A stretch of 30,659 nucleotides of DNA from Ministeria vibrans ATCC 50519 (lineage: Eukaryota; Opisthokonta; Filasterea). Both the position numbers and the translations under genes were made by a program. The stretch is from positions 58,679 through 89,337 of the forward strand of contig CALSCP010000519.1 of assembly GCA_943704425.1 (NCBI GenBank). The letters run 5' to 3'. This document shows positions 8,843 to 17,990 of this stretch, in pieces. Numbering within the stretch: position 1 is the stretch's first letter; the number at the start of each line of letters is the position of its first letter. Below the pieces are notes generated by a model. That model saw only the letters and a list, made by a program, of their open reading frames with translations, did no database searches and was not told the DNA's origin.

Positions 8843-11074
8843 TCAGGCGCGCGTGACCCGCTCGAAGAGATCGAGAGTGATGGTGCTGGTGAAGGCTGGT
8901 ATAGATTTGAACTGGCTGAGGCAGGCGGTGATGGTTGTGGGAAGGGATGCGCTGAAGGGGGTCTCGAGGACATCCAGTGCCGAACCCGACCGTTTGAACA
9001 TGAGACAGTCTTCGGAGCGGTCGTGGTAGGCGCTGCGCAGGGTGTACGTAGTGCCGTCTGTCTCGGCGCTCATGTCAATCTTGTAGCCCGTCAGTTCATA
9101 GCAGGCGGTGCGAAACTCGTTGATCTTCTGCGTGAAAACCGTGCGTAGTCGTTGGTTGGCCACTTCGGCGGTGCTGAGCTGTTCGCGCAACGCACTAAGC
9201 TCTTGTGAGACAATGGCAGCCGCGCCCGACGTACCGGCACCATCGACATTGCCTGCGCCTGCAAGTACCTCTTCTTTGAGGCGCTGGCACTCTTCTTTGA
9301 GCTGTTTGACCTGTTGTGCACGCGCTGCGCGTGCCATGCTCAAAGGATTCTCGGCCAAATGCAGCACCTGAGTGGTGTCGGCATTGAATTCGCCACGCCC
9401 CACTCGGCGCTCGAGCGTATCGATGGCCGCACGTGCCTGCTCAATGGCCGATTCAAGGCTCTGCGTGGTGTCTCGGGCCTCGTGCAGATCTGCCGTGAGC
9501 GCGTCCGTCTGGTCTTGCAGCGCCTCGACACGCAGCGCAAGCTGGTCACGGTCGTGCGACGCTGTCTGCAGTTGCTGCTCGAGCAGTCGGAAATGCTCGC
9601 TGCGTGGGCCGTCGTAGGTACTCGGGTCGGACATGGCCGCCGCCTCCTGTTCGTAGGACTTTAGCAATTCGCGGAGTCCGTCGCGTTCGTTGCGCACAAA
9701 GACGAGGCGCCGCTCGAGCAGACGCGCACCGTCACCTTTTGATGCAGTACCCTGACGCACCTGCTCTAGCTCGGCTCGAGCACGATCACGCTCGTTGACC
9801 AGGCGGCTCCGCTCTGCTTCGCTGCCTGTCAGTTGCGCGCGCAGCTGCCCTGACTCGTCGAGGGCCACGGCAAGTTCACGTTGCGTGCGCGCCACGAGCA
9901 GACCGAGTTGACGCGGGGACTCGGCGCCTGCAAATGCACTTTGCATTTCCCGAAGCTGTGCGAGTTCGAGACGAGCGGCGTCAAGTTCAACACAGCGTGC
10001 ACGCGTTCGCTCCAGCTCTGCGACCACCTCGGCCTTCTGCTCGAGCAACAACTCGGTATTCTCAACTTTGGCCTGCAAATACTGATTCTCTTGTTGAGCG
10101 CGACGCAATCGTCGCTCACACTCCGCCAGCGACGCCATCTTATTGCCACGCTTCTCCATGGGCGTTCCGGGCTGTTGCAATTGCGATTGGTCCAATTGCC
10201 TTTGCAACACGTCCTGTTGTTGACGCAACTGTGACACTTGGTGCGAGGAGGCGCGCAATTGCTGCTGCAGATCGTCGGCAGCGGCGGCACGTGCCATTGC
10301 TGACTCGGCACGCGCGCGGGCACTCGCCAACTCGACTTCACGTTCGCGCAACTGATCAGTAGCAATTTCCTGCTGGCGTGCAGCAGTCTCGCTGGCGTGT
10401 TCGAGCTGAGCTTTGAGTTGGCGCGCGCGAGACTGTGCGTTGGCCGCTTCGACCTGCAAGCGTTCGACGGTACCCTCAAGCACGCCAGTCTGTGCAGAGT
10501 GAGCGCGCTTCTGTTGCTGCAACTCCTGTTCCAAGGCGGCGATGCGAGCGCGTGTCTCGCCATCACGATCGGCGAGGTAGGCGCGTTGCTTCTCCAAACT
10601 GGCCAGTCGCGTCGCCGCTTGACTGTCGTCGAGCGATTCCGTTGTGCGCGCCTGGTCCCTCTCGAGAAGGGCCACTGCGGCATCAGACCGCGCACGAGTC
10701 ACTTGACTTTCAAGGTCCGCCACACGAGACTGCAAAGCAACAATCTCGGCTCGCTGTGAAACGAGACAAAAAAACATGTTATTTTCAAAAAAAAAACACC
10801 CTAAACGTACGGAAGCTCTGAAATCGTCAGCACGGTCGTAAGGAGAGGCTTCGTGTCGTAAAGACTGCTGAGCTACCAGCGGCGTGGGGTCGCGAGATGG
10901 GTCGTCGACGGTCGATTCGGAGGCGTTGAGGAAGTCGTCGAAACGCGACCGAATGCGCTGCAGGGTGCCCGACTCGGACGCGGCAGCCTTGCCCACGCTG
11001 TTCAGGACACCTGCTCGACGCGATGTACTCTGCCCCTGGGTCGGCGTTCGATACGGATGGTGACGAGACGACAT
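8843..11074 (-). CDS. MAD1: Spindle assembly checkpoint protein MAD1
   Basis: Two exons, 11074-10811 and 10753-8843, encode about 724 aa. The start is the ATG at 11074; the frame runs 30 bases further up only to a TTG codon. After a short Ser/Arg/Pro head comes a continuous coiled coil rich in Gln, Arg, Glu and Ala (about residues 90-620). LLERRLVFVRNERDGLRELL matches the conserved MAD1 block before the Mad2-interaction motif, which reads TQVLHLAENP (animal proteins have TKVLHMSLNP). The C-terminal RWD-like domain is clear: VFTQKINEFRTACYELTGY, SEDCLMFK, and IPAFTSTITLDLFERVT at the end. MAD1 recruits MAD2 to unattached kinetochores and acts at the nuclear envelope and kinetochore. The BUB1-binding RLK motif ahead of this domain is RLR here. 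Removing the 57-bp intron is favoured by a canonical donor and acceptor. Confidence 0.95.
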   Translation of the reverse strand: MSSRHHPYRTPTQGQSTSRRAGVLNSVGKAAASESGTLQRIRSRFDDFLNASESTVDDPSRDPTPLVAQQSLRHEASPYDRADDFRASVRLGCFFFENNMFFCLVSQRAEIVALQSRVADLESQVTRARSDAAVALLERDQARTTESLDDSQAATRLASLEKQRAYLADRDGETRARIAALEQELQQQKRAHSAQTGVLEGTVERLQVEAANAQSRARQLKAQLEHASETAARQQEIATDQLREREVELASARARAESAMARAAAADDLQQQLRASSHQVSQLRQQQDVLQRQLDQSQLQQPGTPMEKRGNKMASLAECERRLRRAQQENQYLQAKVENTELLLEQKAEVVAELERTRARCVELDAARLELAQLREMQSAFAGAESPRQLGLLVARTQRELAVALDESGQLRAQLTGSEAERSRLVNERDRARAELEQVRQGTASKGDGARLLERRLVFVRNERDGLRELLKSYEQEAAAMSDPSTYDGPRSEHFRLLEQQLQTASHDRDQLALRVEALQDQTDALTADLHEARDTTQSLESAIEQARAAIDTLERRVGRGEFNADTTQVLHLAENPLSMARAARAQQVKQLKEECQRLKEEVLAGAGNVDGAGTSGAAAIVSQELSALREQLSTAEVANQRLRTVFTQKINEFRTACYELTGYKIDMSAETDGTTYTLRSAYHDRSEDCLMFKRSGSALDVLETPFSASLPTTITACLSQFKSIPAFTSTITLDLFERVTRA
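10754..10810 (-). other. In-frame 57-bp intron of MAD1
   Basis: On the minus strand it runs GTACGT to CACAG with a T-rich middle. Its length is a multiple of three and it has no stop codon, so retention would insert 19 hydrophobic, Phe-rich residues into the coiled coil. Splicing gives FRAS-RAEI, which keeps the heptad character. Confidence 0.75.
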
Positions 11075-11276
11075 GGGACCAAGCACAAGAAGAAGAATAA
11101 TCAATTATCAAACGAATATTAATAATTATTATATCAATGAGAATAATAAGAATAATACGAATAGTAGTAATAATAATGATTGTTAATAATAATAATAATC
11201 TTACACTTATAATAATAATGATAATAACATTATTAATGGTTATTGGTTTCCTTCATTGACCATCTTTTTAACTTCT
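11075..11276. other. AT-rich gap upstream of MAD1
   Basis: This 202-bp tandem gap lies between the BRWD stop and the MAD1 ATG, both on the minus strand. It consists mostly of AAT/ATT-type short repeats (about 11100-11235). It must contain the BRWD 3' end and the MAD1 promoter. No canonical AATAAA or TATA box stands out. Confidence 0.6.
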
Positions 11277-11435
11277 CTACAAGGTATCATAGTCCTCCTC
11301 AAACGCGGCCGACAACCGTTCGGCCGCTCGGTAAACAGGAGAGGACTGCGAATTGTACAGCTTGGCATTGGAAAAGACAAGACGTACATCATTGGCATAC
11401 TACAACAACAACAACAAGAACAACAACAACAACAA

Positions 11436-11470
<35 letters not shown>

Positions 11471-14400
11471 GCAAAAGAGTCAGATGCAGAACTAGACAAA
11501 GAGAACAGAATATAATATTCTCACCTGCTCCAACGACGTATAGTGATGCTGCGCAAGGCGATCGTGGATTGTACCCAGGTCCATTGGCTCACGCACTACC
11601 TCCAAATACTCGGGCGCACCGTGTGCCACTGGGTCGACCGGCTCGGCAAAGAATCGCTGTCGATCTTTCTTTTGAAGCTTCTTGTGCACGCCTACGCATA
11701 AAAAAAGAGTCAAAAAACAAAGCAAAAAAAGGCAAACAGATGCACTCACTTCGAACAGCATCCAAGTCAAACGTTACTCGACGGCGCTTCTTCACTTTTC
11801 GTCCAGGCCGGGCTGCACTGCGCTGTGGACGCCAGTGCTGTGCTGACCCACTGTCGTAGTCGTCATCTTCGCCTCCTCCATCGTCATCGTCCTCCTCCTC
11901 CTCTTCTTCTTCTTCCTCCTCCTCTCCTTCCCAGTCACTGTCGTCCTCACTGCTTCGCTTTCGTTTCGTACACACAGCGGTCTCTGTCGCTGCTGCTGCT
12001 GCTGCTGCTGTTGTTGTTGTCGTGGTTGTTGTTGTCGTCGTCGTCGTGGTACTTTCTATGACACTTGGTGCCGCAGGCGTGTTCTTGGCGGCTTCAAGCG
12101 CTTCGCACACGACAGCGTAGTCGGGAAGAGTGTCAATGGCAATATTGGCGAGAGTTGTGTCTTCAACGAACATGGTCAGTTGGTTGGCAACAAGCGTCGC
12201 TACCAGCGCAGGTGCACTGCCGACTGCGTGCCCAAGACAACCGTTGGCACGCAACATGTCCACGTCGTAGAGAAGCGCCTGTCGCTGACGGTAAAAATTG
12301 CTCTCTACACGCGCCACAATGGTCTCCAAGGACATGGGATGCACGGCGGACAACGACTTGCTCAGGATGTTGACGAGCTCGGGGTAAGCGGCTTGAAGGC
12401 CTCGCATGCCGGCAAGTAGGCGTTGTTGCTCCGCAGCAGCGTTGGCAGTCCTCGCATCCGCAAACATGCCGTCATCGCGTAGCATGGGAAACGTGAGCGA
12501 CTCAAACGGAAGCGTCTCGTCGCTGTCGTCACCAGGCTCAAGTGGAACCAAATCCCACGGGCTCACCTGATCCGTATTGCCATCAATGGCCCACAAAACA
12601 GAAATCGACAGCCACGGCTCGCTGTTCGGCGCTTCCACACCGACGCTGGGCGTCGTTGCTGGCTCAGACACCACCACAGTGCCCACGAACCAGCGGTCGC
12701 CCTCGTCAGGGTCGCCAAACTGCGAGCGAACGCGCAGTCCGGGCGACCACGACACTGAAGTGGCCCGGTCAAAGCGACGGGCGGGCACAAGGAAGTCGGC
12801 ACAATCGTCGACGTCTGCCAAACGCAGCGATATGTGCATGGGAACAGTCGAAGATGCAGGTTGCTGATTGGGAGCACTAGAGAAACTCAGGATGTCGAGA
12901 CGCACATCGGCAACGACAACATTGCCAAGCGTCTCAAAAGCAAGGCGGCTGAGGCGACAACGCATCATGGACGTCAGTTGGGCCATGCGCAGTCCCGGAC
13001 CAAGACGAAGGCGCGCCTGGTAGCGCGTGAATATACCCTGCATGATTGCCTCGTCCCGGTACGTGTTGAAGCCCGCAAGCACAAACACAACGTCATCGCC
13101 CATTTGTGGGTAGTAGGGTGTCATGCGAGGTGTGGTCTGTCCCAGCCAGTGGTTCGTACGTGCACGCCGCGCCAGCTGCGCCTCCTGACTCTCCTGCAGC
13201 AGCACGCCACCAAGTAACCCTCCCCCTTGCTCCCCCCCTTTGTGTTCACCTGCATCCTCTTCATCATTGTCGTCGTCGTCGTCGTCGCCGTCATCGTCGA
13301 CAACGTAGCGTGCACGCCTTGTCGCACGCCGACCTCCAACAGCGTGTGCCCGCCTGCTGCTGCTGCCGCGTGCGAAAGTCTGGTATTCCTCTGGCACCGC
13401 GTCCTTTCCTCCCTCTCCCCCTACTTCGTCGTCATCGACGTTATCGTCGTTCACAACAAATCCTGCCATCTCGAAACGTCGATTTCTCGTTCGACGGCCG
13501 CCTCGATACGTCTTGTAGCCGTCATCGTCGTCGTCGTCGTCGTCGACGGGCCCGTGAGACACGCGAGCGCGTCGGCGTCGACTCGAGCGACGCAAATCTC
13601 GAGACTTCCGTCGAGCGCTCCTTGGAGCAGGTCCACGACTGCGCGTACGATAGGTGGCACTTCGATCGTTGTCGTCTGATCCCTGTCCCGCATCAAAAGC
13701 GCCGTACTCACCAAGTTCTGCGTCGTCGCCGTAGTCCTCTTCGTCCTCATCGTCGTCGTCGTCGTCTTCCTCGCCGTCTTCTTCGTACTCCTCTTCTTCA
13801 TCGTCGTTGCCACCGTCGTCGTCGTCCTCCTCCTCCTCCTCCTCAGCATCGTCAAGATAGGTCATGCCCTCGCGACCCGCCTGACGGGCGCGACGCAACC
13901 GTGCCTGAAGAGATCGCCCGGTCAACGTCGATGACGACGCTGCCGTCGCCGACGACGAGGACGCAGTCGTGGATCCCAAAGTGGCCCCCGGAACGTCTCC
14001 TACTGCAGCGTGAACGACACGCCGCGCAGGACGCAGCGCCTGACGTACTGTGGATGCATCGATCTCCTCGTCGTTGACTGCGACAAGCAACATCGCCTCA
14101 TCGCCGGCAACAGCTGTCAGTCCATCCCCAACAATGTTGCTGTTGTTGCTCTGTGCAACGCGACGACGCAACGTGCGTCCTGCGCTGCCGCTTGAAGGCG
14201 AAACAGTTGCCAAAGCTGAGGCTACGGCAGCGCGCGTCGAAGGCAGTGGGGCAACACGACGACTGCGATGAAGCAAATCGAGCTCAACCTCACGCCGCAA
14301 CAGTTGTCGTCGACGATCCTCACAGCGGTCGGCTACGTCGTCGGCGAGCAACACCCCGATGGGTTCACGCTCATCGGGAGCAATTTGCAAGTGTTGCGGA

Positions 14401-16522
14401 TACGCGCCGTTGCGTCGGTCCGTGAGCAACGGTGCGACAAGACGATGCGGAGGCATGCCCGTTGTTTCGTCCAAGACATTGCCCGTCGTCGAATCGCGTA
14501 CAAGAGGATGGTAGTCGGTAAAGAAAAATTGGTCGCGTGGCAAATGGGCAAACACAGACGGGTCGTGCAGGCCGTATACACTGAGAACACCACGATCGTC
14601 GACAACACAGAAGGACGTGCCGTCGGGCGCCCAATGGCAGTCGGTTACGCCGGCCACCTGCTGGCCTTGGTCACCATCTTCGACATGGTCGTCGCCATCA
14701 ATGTCGTCGTCATCGTCGTCGTCGTCGTCGTCGTCGCTGGCGTTGTTGCCATTGTTATCGTCGTCAGCGGTCGCACCACCACCCGCGTCACTGTGGGGGG
14801 TGTCACTGCGGTCACGGTTGTTTCGGAAACGTCTAGAAGGTGGAGTGTTGCGCAGCGAAAGGCGGGGCGTAGCGGTGAGCAGGTCCACAACCATAATGAG
14901 ACCGTCGTAGCCGGCGGTGAGCATGAGATTTGAATTGTGTGGATGCGGTTCGAGCACGTAGACACGCGACGAGTGTTGCTCAAAGCGAGTGTGATGGGTA
15001 AAGTGATCGGTGTGACCGGACCACACATCGACACGACCAGACTCGGTCGCTGTCACAATCCAGCGACCATCCAGGCTGAAGCGCACGGTCGAAACACTGG
15101 AGGGTACCCCGCGCTCGATGCTGCTAAGTGTCATAGGAAGCGCGCAAGAGCACCACTTGGCAGTTTCACTCATGTTGCGCCACCAGACACGTACAACGCC
15201 GTCGCGCGAGCCAGTGACGATGCGGGAACTGTCGCTGGTGACGTCGACAACCTCAATGCGATCGTGATGGCCCACCAGCGTAGCAATAAGCGCCGGTTGT
15301 GGTGCGCCAGCGACGCGATAGAGTCGGAGCACAGCGTCATTGCTGGCGACAGCCAAAATGGCGCCACCAGCTGAGAAGCTGGCAGTGCGCGGCTCGGCGC
15401 GTTCGGTCACCTCGAAAATGGAGGGCTCGGCGACGTTCAAGACGGCACCCGAGTCAACGTTGTAGCGCCAAAAGCGCACTGTGCCATCGCTGCACAAGGC
15501 GACAAAGCTGCTGCAGCGGTCGGTATCGGGCGGAGCCGGACAAAACTTGATGGTGTTGATGCAACGCTTGCGTGCCGGAGTTGCCATCAGCACCGACACC
15601 GGATGGCCATTGAGCATGTCCCACATGCGAATGTAACCGTCACCACTACTCACCAGCACAAATCGATTGTCCATGCTCACGTCCATGTCGGTGATGACGT
15701 CTGCGTGACCACGCAGCGACACGAGCAGTCGCCCTGTGCGCACCGACCAGATCTTGACGAGACGGTCGTCGGCACCGGTGATGATGCGTTCGCCAGTACG
15801 ATCAAACGACGAACAGTAGCAAGGCGACAGGTGGCCCAGAGTGGCAAAGTGTCGATGCACACGCGACTGTGTCAGCAAACTGGACGGTTGGTCGAGGTGC
15901 GCGCGCAGCACGCTGTCGTGCCGAATGTCGCCGCCCAGGTCGCGTTGACGCAACGCCTGAAAGAGCGAGCCACGAGAGCGTAGGCGTCGCATTTGCGTGC
16001 GTCTGCGCTGACTCTCGACGTCTGTGGATCGCAGTGGGTCGTTGGGACCACAACCGACCAGAGAGTGCAGATTCCGAGCAGGCGGCGGTGCCAACTGTTC
16101 GCCCATGGCCAGCAGACGCCCCATGGCACGTTGTAAGAAGTCGCCTGTGATGTGCGGGTGCTGTTGGCGGAGTAGGGCGGCGCTGCGCGGCTGCCGTGCG
16201 CCAGTCCAAAGAGGCTCGCTGCCGAGCAACCGTTGGTCGTCCAACTGCGAACAAAACGAAAGCGACAAAAGGAAGGCAGAATGAGACATGGGCAGGAGGA
16301 ACCCCACTGGTGGCGTACCTCACGACGTAGCTGATCGGCGGCGGCTGGACACGATGAGGACTCGAGGAAGCGAAGCACCACAAGAAACAGCTCTACGCAT
16401 TAGTTTAGAAAAAAAAAATAGAGAGAGAGAGAAATGCATTTTGTCTGACCATGATTCTCAACTCTAGGGTCGCTGGCGTTCGCAAAGCCACGGGGCACCG
16501 CCTCGGCAGCCGGGTCGCCCAT
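11277..16522 (-). CDS. BRWD: BRWD/PHIP-type WD40, cryptic Tudor and bromodomain protein
   Basis: Exons: 16522-16450, 16392-16319, 16244-11750, 11691-11525, 11399-11277; about 1643 aa, all phases agree. The N-terminus (ELFLVVLRFLES, then about 90 residues) matches the PHIP/BRWD head. Eight WD40 repeats follow (about 180-640; RIITGADDRLVKIWSV, RIVTGSRDGVVRVWW), with an acidic insert before the last. A long Asp/Glu- and Arg-rich linker leads to a Tudor-like module (GDDVVFVLAGFNTYRD, SPWDLVPLE), a degenerate first bromodomain (ARVESNFYRQRQALLYDVDMLR), an acidic/poly-Thr spacer and a second bromodomain at the C-terminus (VREPMDLGTIHDRL, FSNAKLYN, with the acetyl-lysine-binding Asn in YN). Animal relatives bind methylated and acetylated histone H3, and PHIP (DCAF14) is a CRL4 substrate receptor. 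Start: first ATG upstream in phase; the preceding TTAACAG could also be an acceptor for a missed 5' exon. Confidence 0.93.
11400..11524 (-). other. Last intron of the BRWD gene with poly-T and (GTT)n
   Basis: On the minus strand CAG|GTGAGA starts it, followed by about 33 T (11469-11437), then GTT-type repeats reaching the acceptor TGTAG at 11401-11400. It interrupts the second bromodomain between TSLEQ and YANDVRLVF. Frame and homology agree on both sides. Confidence 0.88.
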
Positions 16523-16689
16523 CTGTTAATTTGCAGAGAAAATTACTGAAAAAAAAGTCAGTCAGTCAGTCAGAGGACATAGTGATTATTTGATCGTTTC
16601 CATTTCGCTTCATTCCTGTTTATTATAGTTTCCCCTAGTCCATCAACCCTTCTAATCACACCGATCGCACTATTTCTTCTGAGTTTAGA
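16523..16689. promoter_or_regulatory. Short divergent promoter region BRWD / macrodomain gene
   Basis: 167 bp separate two divergently read start codons. It holds four tandem GTCA units (16557-16573) and AT-rich stretches. No TATA box is obvious. Sharing of control elements by the two genes is inferred from geometry only. Confidence 0.5.
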
Positions 16690-16808
16690 ATGATTTCCAA
16701 GGTCGGCGATATTGTGACGTGGCTTTACTCGTATGCCATCCACAGACGTGTTCAGGCGAGTTTGCAGCCGGTGGCGCAACGGAATGACGCACTGAGTAAC
16801 AAAGTAAG

Positions 16809-16844
<36 letters not shown>

Positions 16845-17716
16845 TCGTCGTCGTTGTTGTTTATTGTTCTTGCTTAGGTCGCCTTGTGGCAGGGCAATGC
16901 GGTGCTGCTCGAGATCGATGCGATTGTGAACGCAGCAAACAACAGTCTTCTCGGGGGTGGGGGCATTGACGGCGCCATCCATCGTGCGGCGGGCCCTGCA
17001 CTTGTCAAAGAGGTGCGACGCACAAGTGACATTCCCCCCGTCCATTTCTCCCTTTCCTTACCCCCTTTGCCCACCGCCAGTGCCGCACGCTGAACGGCTG
17101 CGATACGGGCGATGCCAAAATTACTCAGGGCTATCGGTTGCCGGCGAAGCATGTCATTCACACGGTGGGTCCAGTTGGGGAGAACGCGAAAGCACTGGCG
17201 AGCTGCTATCGGCGCGCCTTGGATGTCCTTGTCGAGAATCAACTGCGCACCATCTGCTTCTGCTGTATTTCTACCGGGGTCTATGGCTATCCGATTGCGG
17301 CTGCTACGCACGTGGCCCTTGCGACGACACGCGCCTGGCTCGAACACGAAGACAATGCCGATAAGGTCGACAAGATTGTCTTTTGCGTGTTTCTCGATCG
17401 TGACCGAGCCATCTACGAACAGACCCTTCCCCATTACTTTCCTGTCGACACACCTCCACCATCAAGCGACGGTGAGGCCAAAGAAGATGCGAATAGACAG
17501 TCTGTGACCTCGCCCATTGCCGACATGGTGGCCGGTGCGTCGCGACTTGCGAAAGCCATTTCCGACAAGTTGCAGCTCGAGCGCCATTCTAGTGGATTGA
17601 GTCAAGAAGGCGACTCTAGCGAGGTGGTGCCCAATGAAAAGAGTAGGGACGCGATGGAAGTTGGCGAAAGTGAACGTGAAGCGACAAGTCAGCCTGCGAG
17701 TGCAGCGAAGGAATGA
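16690..17716 (+). CDS. MACROD: MACROD-type macrodomain protein (probable ADP-ribosyl hydrolase)
   Basis: Exons: 16690-16803, 16878-17012, 17081-17716; 294 aa, all junctions in phase 0. The macrodomain spans about residues 39-205: [20 protein letters not shown], the glycine loop [15 protein letters not shown], the MACROD signature [30 protein letters not shown], and the phosphate loop [10 protein letters not shown]. These are the ADP-ribose-binding features of MACROD1/MACROD2 and bacterial YmdB-like enzymes, which remove mono-ADP-ribose from acidic residues and hydrolyse O-acetyl-ADP-ribose. The roughly 80-residue tail is Ser/Glu-rich and disordered. No mitochondrial presequence is evident; the first 38 residues could form one amphipathic helix. 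The first intron carries a poly-T run (16809-16842). Confidence 0.95.
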
Positions 17717-17764
17717 GCCTGCAACAAGACGTATAAAATATTTTTATAATAAAAATAACTATAA

Positions 17765-17816
<52 letters not shown>

Positions 17817-17990
17817 ATTATTATGATTGATTGATGATTGGTTTTGGATTTGTTATTAAAATTAATGTTTTATTATAATATTATTTTATTATTATTATGA
17901 TAGTGATTGTTGTGATGATCTATCACATGTATATCTTCTTTATGGTTGCGATGTGGAAGTAATGCTGGCGTTCTACGAAAACTCAATGGA
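17717..17990. repeat. Convergent intergenic gap with (ATT) microsatellite
   Basis: AATAAA at 17748-17753 lies 32 bp after the macrodomain stop. An ATT triplet repeat occupies about 17765-17813, and more AT-rich DNA runs to about 17920. On the minus strand AATAAA at 17874-17869 lies about 117 bp past the VPS9 gene stop. No gene is seen. Confidence 0.85.

Noticed and set aside
12834-14933. Several plus-strand frames of 100-320 codons across the BRWD gene
   Set aside because: All are antisense shadows of the GAC/GAT-rich BRWD exon and none shows a known motif.
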